From the NCBI GenBank assembly GCA_964551295.1, contig CAZKDJ010000103.1, positions 1 to 14,510 on the forward strand: a DNA stretch of 14,510 nt. Reading direction: 5' to 3'. Each line of letters begins with the position of its first letter. Within the stretch, counting starts at the first letter, position 1. Below the pieces are notes generated by a model that searched no databases, had not been told where the DNA came from, and was given only the letters and a program-made list of their open reading frames with translations. Shown here one piece after another: positions 1-8,900 of this stretch. The stretch comes from JAFGED01 sp964551295. Lineage in GTDB: Bacteria; Chloroflexota; Anaerolineae; B4-G1. Both the position numbers and the translations under genes were made by a program.

Positions 1-28
1 GCGTTCGCTGGAAATAAAGGAGCGACGT

Positions 29-949
29 ATGTCAATTACAGTCTCCAAACGGCGGAGATTAACACCTACCAATCTTCGCAAGCTGATACGGGGTTTGTTG
101 TTTGTGTCCCCATGGCTGATTGGCTTTCTGGTGTTCACGCTCGTTCCGCTGGTGACATCTATCTATTTCAGCTTCCATCGCTACGATCTTATGCGCCCGC
201 CTAATTTCGTGGGGCTGGCGAACTATGTTCGGATGTTTACCAAAGATCCACGCTTTGTCAACTCGGTGTACAACACGGTCTTTTACGTGGGGTTCAGTGC
301 GCCGTTGGGAGTGATCTCTGCCTTCCTGCTGGCTAACTTGCTGAACACGCGAATCGTCGGCCGGTCTGGTTTTCGCGCGCTGTTCTTCTTCCCTTCTATC
401 GTGCCGGCCGTGGTGACGGCCATGATCTGGAGGTACTTGCTCAACGTCCAGTATGGGGCGATCAACTCCACGCTGGTCGGGCTGGGCTTGCCAAGAATTC
501 CCTTTTTGTCCAATCCGGACCTGGCAAAGCCTTCCTTAATCATGATCTATATGTGGGCCCAAGGGAACCAGATGGTGATCTACCTAGCCAGCCTGCAGGA
601 TGTGCCGCGCTCGCTCTATGAGGCCGCCACGATGGACGGCGCCAATACCTGGCACAAGTTCTGGCACGTCACCGTGCCGATGTGCACGCCTGTGATTCTG
701 TTCAATCTAATCATGAGCTTTGTCTGGGGTATTCAGAATTTCGTGTTGCCCTGGTTGCTGACCGATGGTGGGCCCAACCTGGCCACCGAGTTTCTGGCCA
801 TACATCTCTATCGCAACGCCTTCGAATGGCTGCACATGGGATATGCATCAGCGTTGGCCTGGGTGATGTTCGTCGCCATCGTGGTGTTGACGATCGTTCT
901 GTTCAAGACATCAGCGCGTTGGGTCTACTATGGCGGAGGCGAGCACTAG
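29..949 (+). CDS. Sugar ABC transporter permease, MalF/UgpA-like (CUT1)
   Basis: This is an inner-membrane permease subunit of a carbohydrate ABC importer, one half of the MalF/MalG-type channel. The 306-aa product has about six hydrophobic segments (roughly residues 22-45, 83-105, 116-138, 168-189, 221-244, 273-293). The family's ATPase-docking EAA loop is at residues 197-217 (YEAATMDGAN, then an HVTVP end). The start is supported by the AAAGGAG Shine-Dalgarno six bases upstream. The 28 bases before it can be read as the tail of another gene ending VRWK-stop at 3-17, which would suit the solute-binding protein expected there; that is a guess. The partner permease begins 13 bases after the stop and a beta-galactosidase follows, so a beta-galactoside or related oligosaccharide is the likely cargo. 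The family call is firm; the substrate is inferred from context only. Confidence 0.95.
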   Translation: MSITVSKRRRLTPTNLRKLIRGLLFVSPWLIGFLVFTLVPLVTSIYFSFHRYDLMRPPNFVGLANYVRMFTKDPRFVNSVYNTVFYVGFSAPLGVISAFLLANLLNTRIVGRSGFRALFFFPSIVPAVVTAMIWRYLLNVQYGAINSTLVGLGLPRIPFLSNPDLAKPSLIMIYMWAQGNQMVIYLASLQDVPRSLYEAATMDGANTWHKFWHVTVPMCTPVILFNLIMSFVWGIQNFVLPWLLTDGGPNLATEFLAIHLYRNAFEWLHMGYASALAWVMFVAIVVLTIVLFKTSARWVYYGGGEH

Positions 950-962
950 GGAGGAGGTAGCA

Positions 963-1880
963 ATGACAACACAGACACCATCATACACTTCCATCGATGC
1001 AGCGTTGAATCGGACGGAGCATTGGAGGCCGGTTATTTCAAAGTGGGTTGCCGATATCCTCAGATATCTGGTGTTGATTGTGCTGGCGATCAGCTTTGTG
1101 TTGCCTTTCTTCTGGATGGTCTCCTCGGCTCTCAAGGACGATTCGCAGGTGTATACCGTTCCGCCGATTTGGATCCCTATTCCTGCTCACTGGGAAAATT
1201 TTCCGAACGCCTGGAGCACCTATGATTTCAATCGTTACATGGTGAACACGGTGTTTAAATTTGCCCTGCCGTCGACGTTGGGCGTGATATTGGCATCGGC
1301 CCTCGTCGCCTATGGATTTGCCAGGCTGGAGTGGCCCGGCCGGGATTTTCTCTTCTCTCTCTGTATGGCAACAATGATGATCCCATTCGCAGTCACCATG
1401 GTGCCGCTCTTTGTCATCTTTAAGACTCTGGGTTGGATTAACAGCTACCGCCCCCTGGTCATACCCGCCTTTTGCGGCAGCCCTTATTTCATCTTTATGC
1501 TGCGCCAGTTCTTTAGAACCATCCCGGAGGAGCTGTCCGACGCAGCGCGCATCGATGGCGCCAGTGAGTTTGGCATCCTGTGGCGTATTATCCTTCCCCT
1601 GGCGAAACCTGCTTTGATGGTGGTTGGACTGCTCCAGTTCATGTATGCCTGGAACGAATACCTGGGTCCGGTGATCTATCTCAACGATCAACATCAGTGG
1701 CCGATTGCCCTGGGCGTTGCGTACCTGCGAGACACCACCGAGTCGGTGGGGGCTTCAGCATTGGCCTATCCTTACCTGATGGCGGTGAGTGCGATCGTTA
1801 CTCTGCCGATCGTGATCGTTTTCTTCTTTACCCAGCGCGTGTTTATCGAGGGCATCTCGCTAACTGGGCTGAAAGGGTAA
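963..1880 (+). CDS. Sugar ABC transporter permease, MalG/UgpE-like (CUT1)
   Basis: This is the second membrane subunit of the importer and should pair with the permease just upstream. It has 305 aa with hydrophobic segments near residues 34-55, 100-120, 128-153, 165-183, 214-236 and 269-290. The EAA-type loop at residues 190-212 (ELSDAARIDGASEFGILWR) is where the cytoplasmic ATPase would dock. I place the start at 963, not at the earlier in-frame ATG at 930, because a near-perfect GGGAGGAGG site lies at 949-957 and the 930 start would overlap the upstream gene without its own ribosome site. The C-terminal QRVFIEGISLTGLKG end is typical of this family. No ATPase gene is nearby, as is common for CUT1 operons that share one ATPase encoded elsewhere. 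Confidence 0.95.
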   Translation: MTTQTPSYTSIDAALNRTEHWRPVISKWVADILRYLVLIVLAISFVLPFFWMVSSALKDDSQVYTVPPIWIPIPAHWENFPNAWSTYDFNRYMVNTVFKFALPSTLGVILASALVAYGFARLEWPGRDFLFSLCMATMMIPFAVTMVPLFVIFKTLGWINSYRPLVIPAFCGSPYFIFMLRQFFRTIPEELSDAARIDGASEFGILWRIILPLAKPALMVVGLLQFMYAWNEYLGPVIYLNDQHQWPIALGVAYLRDTTESVGASALAYPYLMAVSAIVTLPIVIVFFFTQRVFIEGISLTGLKG

Positions 1881-1940
1881 AATACGACTCGCTGAGATAA
1901 TCCCTGGTCTTACCATGTTGCTCAATTTGGACGGATGTGC

Positions 1941-1987
1941 CCGTTTCGAGCGCGTCAGATAAAGCGCGCTCGAAACGGATTGTTTTT
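1941..1987 (+). terminator. Strong intrinsic terminator after the permease genes
   Basis: A perfect 14-bp inverted repeat (1941-1954 with 1965-1978, arm CCGTTTCGAGCGCG) encloses a 10-base loop and is followed by ATTGTTTTT. This has the form of a Rho-independent terminator. It sits 61 bases after the permease stop and 40 bases before the beta-galactosidase start. It would end or reduce transcription of the transporter genes before lacZ. Transcription of lacZ then needs read-through or a promoter in the last 40 bases; a weak candidate is TTGTTT at 1980 and TAGACA at 2003, with 17-base spacing. Confidence 0.85.
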
Positions 1988-2026
1988 CCCTTGGCATCGG
2001 CGTAGACAAGCGGAGGCAAAAGAGCT

Positions 2027-5000
2027 ATGACCGGAAAAGAATCGAGCGATTGGAATGATCCTGCGGTTACCGGGCGAAATAAAGAACCAGGACACGCCAC
2101 CTTGATACCCTATACTGATGAGGCTGAGGCGTTGGTGGGTGATCGCGAGGCCAGCCCTTACTTCAGGTCGCTAAGCGGAGATTGGCGATTCAGCTATGCG
2201 CCCAGCCCGAAGACGGCTCCCGAGGGGTTCTTCGAGCCAAGCTGTGAGACCGGCGAGTGGGATACGATCCCCGTGCCCAGCAATTGGGAGATGTACAGCG
2301 CCGACCGTACCGGTCGGTACGGCAGGCCGATCTATGTCAACTGGGGCTACCCATTTCCCCAGGACGGAATCTCACGCACAGATCCTCGGGTGGTCAAGGA
2401 CTGGCCTCTCCCGCCCATACCTGAGGCTGATAACCCCGTGGGTTGCTATCGCCGGGCATTTACCATCCCGGAGAGTTGGGGTGGTCGCCAGGTTTTCGTT
2501 CTCTTTGAGGGTGTCGATTCGGCCTTTCACCTGTGGATCAACGGCCAAGAGGTGGGGTACAGCCAGGGCAGTCGTTTGCCCGCCGAGTTCAATATCACCC
2601 CTTACGTGCGCTCCGGGGAGAATGTCCTGGCCGCGCGCGTGTACCGCTATTCTGATGGCAGCTATCTGGAGGATCAAGATTACTGGCGGCTGAGTGGCAT
2701 CTACCGGGACGTGTATCTGTGGGCCGCGCCGAGTGTCCACGTACGGGACTTTTTCGTGAGGACGGAGTTGGACGAGGCGTATCGAGATGGGGTGCTCAGA
2801 GTCCGGGCCAAGGTGCGGAACTATGGCGACGTGGATGTAACGGGCTATTTCCTGGAGGCCCGGCTTTTGGCGGCGCAGGGAGAGGAGCCGGTCGGCGAGA
2901 TGGTGATGCCGGTTTCGGTCACGGCGAAAGGTGAGGTCTCTCTGGATCTGGAGCAGGCCGTCGCCAATCCCAAAAAGTGGTCGGCTGAGGATCCAAATCT
3001 GTGCACGCTGCTGATCGCGCTCAAGGATGGCGCGGGAAATGCGCTGGAGGTCGAGCGCTGTAACGTGGGTTTTCGACAGATCGAAATAAAGGATGGACAG
3101 ATCCACGTCAACGGCGTGCCAGTAGTGTTCAGGGGTGTCAACCGGCACGAACACGACCCCGACACGGGGCATGCGGTCACCGTCGATTCGATGGTCGAGG
3201 ACATCAAGCTGATGAAGCAGTTCAACTTTAACGCGGTGCGTGCCAGCCACTATCCTAACAATCCACGCTGGTATGACCTGTGCGACGCGTATGGTCTGTA
3301 CGTTATCGATGAGGCCAACATCGAGACCCATGCCACGTTGGGTAAGCTTTCTAATGATCCGGATTGGGCTGCCGCCTTCGTGGAACGGGGGGCGCGCATG
3401 GTTGTGCGCGACAAGAATCACCCGTGCATCGTCATGTGGTCGCTGGGCAACGAGAGTGGCAGCGGGCCGAACCATGCGGCCATGGCCGGCTGGATCCACG
3501 AATACGACCCCACGCGCCCCGTGCACTATGAGGGTGCCACAGGGTGGGGCGGGCGCTACGAAGGGCCGGAGGATGCACCCTACGTGGACGTGGTGAGCGT
3601 CATGTATCCCAGTGTAGACCGAACCATCGAGTTGGCGCAGATACCCGGCGAGACGCGTCCAGTCGTCATGTGCGAGTATGCCCACGCGATGGGCAACAGC
3701 TGTGGCAACCTGCGCGAGTACTGGGACGCCATCGCGGCGTATGAAAGGCTTCAGGGTGGTTTCGTCTGGGATTGGATGGACCAGGGCCTCCGGCAGGTGA
3801 CCGCGGGTGGCGTGGAGTGGTTTGCCTACGGCGGCGATTTTGGCGACGATCCCAACAACGGCCCGTTCTGTATCAATGGCATCGTTTTCCCTGATCGCCA
3901 CATCCAGCCGGCGATGTGGGAGTGCAAAAAGGTCATGCAGCCGGTCGAGGTGGAGCCGGTCGATTTACTGGTGGGAAAGGTGCGCGTAATCAACAGGTAT
4001 AACTTTTCGAACCTGGATGGATTGGACGTCGCCTGGCAACTCGCCGCTGATGGCCAGGTGCTTCAATCAGGTGTGCTGGAGCGCCTGGATACGCCGCCGG
4101 GTGAGAGCGTGATCGTGACCGTGCCGTTCGAGCGGCCCGAATTGGAGCCTGGCACCGAATATTGGTTGACGTTGAGCTTTGCCCTGGCCCAGGAGACTGC
4201 TTGGACCGAGCAGGGACACGAGGTGGCATGGGAGCAATTCAAAGTTCCGTTCGAGGTTCCCGAGCTGCCGGTCTTGCCGATATCCCGTATGCCGGAGGTG
4301 GCGATGGAGGAGGCGGATGAGAGCACGACGTGCCACGGTCCCGATTTTGAGCTGGTTTTCGATAGGCTGACCGGGACGATCTCATCCTGGCAGTACCGGG
4401 GACAGGAACTGGTGCGCCGTGGCCCGCTGTTCAACGCCTGGCGGGCACCCACCGATAACGACAAGGGGTCGCCGTGGACCCTGGAGTTGGCGAAGGAATG
4501 GCGAGAGGCCGGTCTGGATCGGTTGGAGCACATGGTCAAAGACGTGGCCGTGACGTGGATCGCGCCTCAAGCGATCCGAATTGTGACGCATTCGTGTGTG
4601 AGCACCCCTGGTTGCGCAGGCGGTTTTGACTGTACGTACACCTACACGATCTATGGTAATGGGGACGTCCTGCTCGACACCCAGGTCTCGCCGAGCGGGA
4701 ACCTGCCTCCGCTGCCCCGGATTGGCCTGCAGATAACTCTGCCGGGTGGCTATGAGTCCTTTACCTGGTACGGGCGCGGGCCGCACGAGAGCTATGTCGA
4801 TCGCAAGACGGGCGCGCAGGTCGGGGTGTATAGCGGCACGGTGAACGAGCAATACGTCCCGTACTTGGTGCCCCAAGAGAACGGCAACAAAACCGACGTG
4901 CGTTGGGCGGCGTTGGCCGATGATGCGGGGAACGGCTTGCTTGTCGCAGGCGGGACCGAGGATCAGGAGGTTCCTGCTCTAATGGAGGTAAGCGCTCTCC

Positions 5001-5254
5001 ACTTCCGGCCTGAGGATCTGGCCGAGGCGAAGCACACGTACGAATTGAAGCGGCGCGACGATATCACGCTCCACCTCGATTACGCGCAGACGGGGCTGGG
5101 CGGGGCCAGTTGTGGGCCGCCTACGCTGCCCCAGTACATCGTCATGCCAGAGCCGGTCGAGTATGCTCTGAGGCTGCGGCCGTTCTCGCAGCAGGATGCT
5201 GCCTCCCTGGCTGTCCTGGCCAAGCGCCTCATCTATTCCAAACCCGTACTCTAG
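2027..5254 (+). CDS. lacZ: Beta-galactosidase, GH2 family, LacZ type
   Basis: This cytoplasmic enzyme hydrolyses terminal beta-D-galactosides such as lactose. The 1075-aa product has the full five-domain LacZ layout: sugar-binding jelly roll (about 30-230), Ig-like domain (232-345), TIM barrel (350-640), second Ig-like domain (655-745) and beta-galactosidase small-chain domain (775-1055). The acid/base is Glu476 in WSLGNESG and the nucleophile is Glu550 in VMCEYAHAMGN, matching E. coli Glu461 and Glu537. The Mg site is seen in DEANIETH (Glu433, His435), and the galactose/Na-binding Asp is Asp210 in SDGSYLEDQD. No signal peptide is present. GGAGG at 2012-2016 supports the ATG. It is slightly longer than the 1023-aa E. 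coli enzyme. It follows the sugar permeases but a terminator separates them. The family is certain; the natural galactoside is not known. Confidence 0.97.
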   Translation: MTGKESSDWNDPAVTGRNKEPGHATLIPYTDEAEALVGDREASPYFRSLSGDWRFSYAPSPKTAPEGFFEPSCETGEWDTIPVPSNWEMYSADRTGRYGRPIYVNWGYPFPQDGISRTDPRVVKDWPLPPIPEADNPVGCYRRAFTIPESWGGRQVFVLFEGVDSAFHLWINGQEVGYSQGSRLPAEFNITPYVRSGENVLAARVYRYSDGSYLEDQDYWRLSGIYRDVYLWAAPSVHVRDFFVRTELDEAYRDGVLRVRAKVRNYGDVDVTGYFLEARLLAAQGEEPVGEMVMPVSVTAKGEVSLDLEQAVANPKKWSAEDPNLCTLLIALKDGAGNALEVERCNVGFRQIEIKDGQIHVNGVPVVFRGVNRHEHDPDTGHAVTVDSMVEDIKLMKQFNFNAVRASHYPNNPRWYDLCDAYGLYVIDEANIETHATLGKLSNDPDWAAAFVERGARMVVRDKNHPCIVMWSLGNESGSGPNHAAMAGWIHEYDPTRPVHYEGATGWGGRYEGPEDAPYVDVVSVMYPSVDRTIELAQIPGETRPVVMCEYAHAMGNSCGNLREYWDAIAAYERLQGGFVWDWMDQGLRQVTAGGVEWFAYGGDFGDDPNNGPFCINGIVFPDRHIQPAMWECKKVMQPVEVEPVDLLVGKVRVINRYNFSNLDGLDVAWQLAADGQVLQSGVLERLDTPPGESVIVTVPFERPELEPGTEYWLTLSFALAQETAWTEQGHEVAWEQFKVPFEVPELPVLPISRMPEVAMEEADESTTCHGPDFELVFDRLTGTISSWQYRGQELVRRGPLFNAWRAPTDNDKGSPWTLELAKEWREAGLDRLEHMVKDVAVTWIAPQAIRIVTHSCVSTPGCAGGFDCTYTYTIYGNGDVLLDTQVSPSGNLPPLPRIGLQITLPGGYESFTWYGRGPHESYVDRKTGAQVGVYSGTVNEQYVPYLVPQENGNKTDVRWAALADDAGNGLLVAGGTEDQEVPALMEVSALHFRPEDLAEAKHTYELKRRDDITLHLDYAQTGLGGASCGPPTLPQYIVMPEPVEYALRLRPFSQQDAASLAVLAKRLIYSKPVL

Positions 5255-5290
5255 TGTACTGATGAAATTCTTGCAATGGGCAGGAAAATC

Positions 5291-5355
5291 ACCGCTGAGA
5301 CGCAGAGGGCACCGGGAGAAACAGAAAAACTCTGCGTTCTCCGCGCCACTGCGGT
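5291..5355. repeat. Imperfect palindromic repeat between convergent genes
   Basis: Two 26-base arms (5291-5316 and 5330-5355) pair at 17 of 26 positions without gaps, beginning ACCGC and ending GCGGT, with an A-rich 13-base centre. The purine-rich phrase around GAGACGCAGAGG and its mate CTCTGCGTTCTCCGCG resemble the dispersed palindromes, written as 'accgcagagacgcagag', that I know from many environmental genomes; the resemblance is from memory. It lies in the 136-base gap between the convergent beta-galactosidase and DNPH1-like genes. It might form a bidirectional 3' hairpin, but there is no T-tract of the usual kind. Confidence 0.6.
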
Positions 5356-5390
5356 GAGAAATGCCCTCTTTTGACTCCAGTTTATCCGGG

Positions 5391-5810
5391 TTAGGGGCTC
5401 GTATGTAGGAAACGCGCCAAGATTGACTCGAGGTGCTCTATGCTTTCGTAGCTCTCGCAACGCAGCGTCGGGTTACCCGCCAACATCGCCGAAAGCCGCC
5501 GCTGTGTGCCGGGCCGGTGGATGCACAGCACTCGCTTGCCAAGCGCTTCGGCCTGCCCGATCTCGTATCCCACGCCATGGCTGGGGATGCTGACCTCGGC
5601 GACCACGGCGTCGGCCTGTGCTAACCACGCCATATCCCGCATGTAGATATCCCCGTCCGACAAGCTCTCCTCGCCGGTGGGTGTCAGCCCTTCGCTGCCC
5701 ACGTGCTCGGTGAGCACCTGTCCGTACTTGGAAAGCAGCGCGATGATGCGGCGGTACAGTGCGGCGTCATCCCGCCCGCCTCGGATAGACCCAGCAAAAT
5801 AAATCTTCAT
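5391..5810 (-). CDS. 2'-deoxynucleoside 5'-phosphate N-hydrolase (DNPH1/Rcl-like)
   Basis: The protein should cleave the N-glycosidic bond of (deoxy)nucleoside monophosphates, releasing the base and (deoxy)ribose 5-phosphate; in vertebrates DNPH1 cleans the pool of modified nucleotides such as hydroxymethyl-dUMP. The 139-aa product aligns from memory along its length with human DNPH1: YFAGSIRGGRDD at the N terminus, then QVLTEHV, ADAVVAEVSIPSHGVGYE, and RLSAM. The active-site set is present: Asp59, Ser77, catalytic Glu83 and Ser107, with the human spacing of 18 and 6 residues between the first three. The frame can start at a TTG at 5831, but the ATG at 5810 begins right at the conserved MKIYFAG strand and a -10 box lies just upstream. 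No clear Shine-Dalgarno is present. It is divergent from the large regulator. Exact substrate (dNMP, or CMP as in MilB/BlsM) is unsettled. Confidence 0.88.
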   Translation of the reverse strand: MKIYFAGSIRGGRDDAALYRRIIALLSKYGQVLTEHVGSEGLTPTGEESLSDGDIYMRDMAWLAQADAVVAEVSIPSHGVGYEIGQAEALGKRVLCIHRPGTQRRLSAMLAGNPTLRCESYESIEHLESILARFLHTSP

Positions 5811-5822
5811 AGTGTCGTGGCT

Positions 5823-5851
5823 ATGATACAACGCTTGGCTAGGATGTGCAA
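5823..5851 (-). promoter_or_regulatory. Predicted promoter of the DNPH1-like gene
   Basis: Read on the minus strand: TTGCAC (5851-5846), 17 bases, TATCAT (5828-5823). The predicted transcription start is near 5816, only about six bases before the ATG at 5810. That explains why no Shine-Dalgarno site is visible. This is a motif match only. Confidence 0.5.
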
Positions 5852-5858
5852 GCCCTCA

Positions 5859-5893
5859 CCTGTCCCAGGGACAGGCGCTCGCTTGTCCCTGGG
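5859..5893. promoter_or_regulatory. Candidate operator: perfect dyad plus a second half-like copy
   Basis: CCTGTCCCAGGGACAGG (5859-5875) is a perfect inverted repeat of 8-bp arms around one central A at 5867. That A is equidistant from the two predicted -35 boxes (5851 on minus, 5883 on plus). A related copy, TTGTCCCTGGG, starts at 5883 and overlaps the plus-strand -35 box. The two copies start 23 bases apart, close to two helical turns. A protein bound here could control both divergent genes. The regulator encoded to the right is an obvious candidate for autoregulation, but that is inference. Confidence 0.55.
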
Positions 5894-5911
5894 GGGTTGG
5901 TGATGTATACT
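5883..5911 (+). promoter_or_regulatory. Predicted promoter of the STAND/BTAD regulator
   Basis: TTGTCC (5883-5888), 17 bases, TATACT (5906-5911). The predicted start of transcription is near 5918, giving a leader of about 38 bases before the GTG at 5956. The leader holds a strong AAGGAGGG (5920-5927) that is too far from the chosen start to serve it; a nearer GGAG is at 5941-5944. Confidence 0.5.
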
Positions 5912-5955
5912 ACGATTGGAAGGAGGGCGAACGACCTTTTGGAGCCTACGAAGCA

Positions 5956-8900
5956 GTGGTTATTACCCAATTGCCCCTAGTCCGTTCCAAGTTGCTTGTG
6001 CCAAGCCCTGCTGGCCTCCTGCACCGACCGCGGCTGTACGAGGCTATTGAGCGTGGCCTGGCGTGCAAGCTGACGCTCATCTCCGCGCCTGCCGGCTATG
6101 GCAAGACCTCGGTGCTGGTGGACTTTGCACGGCACAGTCCTATCGCCGTGTGCTGGTATACTGCCGACGAGCGCGATCGGGATTTGGGGCTCTTTGTCGA
6201 ATATCTCGTGGGCGCTATCGGCGAGCAGTTCCCCGACTTTGGCGAGCGCACTCGGACTGCATTGGCATCTCTGGCTGATGACTCTGCTCCTATTCCGGTC
6301 GGCGTCGCCGAAGAGCTGGCCAACGAGATCCTCGCGCTTGACGCGCCCCTGGCCCTCGTCGTCGATAACTATGAATCCCTGGATGGCACCTGGGGCATCC
6401 AGGGATTTGCGCGCCGTTTCCTCGAGATTCTGCCCCCCAATTGCCATTTGATGCTGGGTAGCCGTGTGCTGCCCGATGTCCCCGTCACGCACCTGGTTGC
6501 CAAGCGGCAGCTCGTGGGCTTGGCAGCCCGTGATTTGAGTTTTACGCCTCAGGAGATTCACAAGCTTTTCTTGCTATCGCAGCTTCAGATATCCGAAGAG
6601 CGGGCGCAGGCGATCGCTGCGCGTTCCGAGGGATGGATCACGGGCGTCTTACTCCTGGTCGATCTATTGCGTGAGGACGTGGGGCAGGCTCTGCTCGACG
6701 CGGGGGAAGCCACTGCGGAGGCATACGGGTATTTGGCTGCGGAGGTGCTGGATCGACAGCCACCCGACGTCCAGCATTTTCTGTACACGTCGGCGGTGTT
6801 ACGGGAGATGTCGGTGCCGCTGTGCCAGGAGGTGCTTGGGATTGGAGTGCCGAGTGGTTTGCTGGCGGAAGTGGAGCGGCGCAATCTCTTTATCACTCGC
6901 TTTGGTCGGGGGGCTGGGGCGACTTTTCGCTACCACAACTTGTTTCGGGATTTTCTGCACCAGCAGTTGCGCCAGCGCGATTCGACTCGTTATGAGGAAC
7001 TGCACCTACAGGCGGCGACCTGGTTCGATGGGGCCAATGACGTGGAGGAGGCGGTGTACCATTACCTGGTTGCCAAGGCTTATCTGGAGGCGATCGCGCT
7101 GATGGAGCGGGTAGCCCGGGAGTGGTTCGTGCGCGGACGGGTCGAGACACTGTTGGACTGGGCAAATGAGCTTCCTGAACCGGTCAAGTCTCAGGCGCCT
7201 CGATTGCTGTTGTACCAGGGCAAGGTGCTCACCGATCGATATGATTTTGATGCTGCCCGTCAGGCGCTAGCTTATGCTGAAGTTGGCTTCGGTGATGCAA
7301 AGAGGCATGTTGACGATCTGGCCGCCATTCACAATCAGCGTGCGCTTCTGGGACTGTTTGAAGGTCGATATGAGGATACGATCACTGAGGCGCAAATGGC
7401 GCTGGGGATGTTGGGCGAGGATGAGGCGATGGAGCGGGCGAATGCCCAACGTTGTATTGGGAGAGCCTATGTTCGGCTTGGGCGCTTGGATGAGGGGGTT
7501 GTTGCACTGCGTAGGGTGCTGGAGTTGTACCGACAGATTGGTAGCCCTTACAATGTGGTCAACTCTTTGCAGGATCTCGGCATTGCACTTATCGATCAAG
7601 GGAGTCTTGACGAGGCGGCTGTCCATTTGAGTGAGGCTTTAGCTATCGCGCGGCGTTTAGGTGCCTCAACTCCACTCGCGTTGACGCTTAATAATCTTGG
7701 CTGGCTTCATCATTTGCGTGGGAAGCATCGCGAGGCATTAATGCTGTATGAGGAGGGCTTGACGGTGGCCCGACGTGGGGGCGATCTGCGGGTACAGGCT
7801 TTTATTACTGTTGGAATGGCCGATCTCTACCGTGATTTGGGGGTCTATGAGCGTGCAGCTCCTCTCTATAACGCAGGCTGGCGATTGGCTGAGGAGACCG
7901 AATCTAGTCTCGCGATTTATGTCTTATTGGCCCAGGCAGATATGCTGCGCTGGCAGGAAGATCCGAAACAGTCCCTCGATGTGGTGCAAAAGGCTCGTCA
8001 GTTGGCTGAAGAGACGGGATTGGATTTCGAGTTACAGGGTCTGTTACCTGTGACTGAGGGGATTGCATTGGCCGAAAGTGGGGAGTTTGCAGCAGGCCTA
8101 CGCGTGCTTTCCGATGGTATCACCTTTTTAGAGCTTCGTCAGGCGAAACGTGAGCTAGGGCGCGCTCATTTTCTGCGAGCCAAGGCTCACTTGTTGGCGG
8201 GGGATAAGCGACAGGCTGTCACTGCGTTGCGCCAGGCGATGGATGTGGCAGAAGAGATTGGTACGTGTCAGTTTGCAGTTGCGGAAGGGCGATACGCCAC
8301 TGCTCTCCTAAACCTGGGTGTCGACGAAAACGTGGCCGTTTGTCAGGACATTCTCGACAAGGCGGAGGCCGTACTATCTGTCGGGTATCAGCAGTTGCGA
8401 TTTGGCGCGGAAGACAAGGAGGGAGCAGCACCTTATTTGAAGGTCTATGCTTTTGGGGAGGGACGGGTTGTTCGAGATGGGCATGCGCTCTCGTCGTCTG
8501 ACTGGCAGGCGGCGATGGCCAAGGAGTTGTTTTTCTACATTCTTTTGCACGGACCGTTGGAACGGGATGCTATTGGGGTGATATTCTGGCCGGAGTTGTC
8601 TGCGAAAAAGATGACAAACAGCTTCCATACTACACTTCACCGAATGCGCCAAGCTGTAGGTTCTCAGGTTGTGATTGCGGAAGGGGGCTATTATCGTTTG
8701 GGGGACATAAGCTATTGGTTCGATGTTGAGGAGTTTGAGGCGTTGGTTACCCGAGCGCGCCTTTTGTCGCCCCACGACTGGCAGACCGAGGATCTATGGC
8801 AGCGCGCGTTGGTGCTCTATCGAGGCGACTTTTTGCCCGAGGTCGAGCGGACCTGGTGTGTGCCCAGGCGCGAGGCGCTGCGGGAGATGTATATTGAGGC

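Noticed and set aside
1038..1694. A 218-codon open frame on the minus strand inside the second permease gene
   Set aside because: It is antisense to a well-supported permease and gives a low-complexity, very His/Arg/Gln-rich product without membrane segments or motifs.
2372..3901. A 509-codon open frame on the minus strand inside lacZ
   Set aside because: It is fully antisense to a certain enzyme gene with intact catalytic motifs; its translation is rich in His, Arg and Val and shows no family pattern. Such frames arise from GC-rich codon bias.
5859..5893. The CTGTCCCAGGGACAG dyad as a transcription terminator
   Set aside because: There is no T-tract on either side, no gene ends there, and it sits between divergent start sites, so an operator or repeat fits better.
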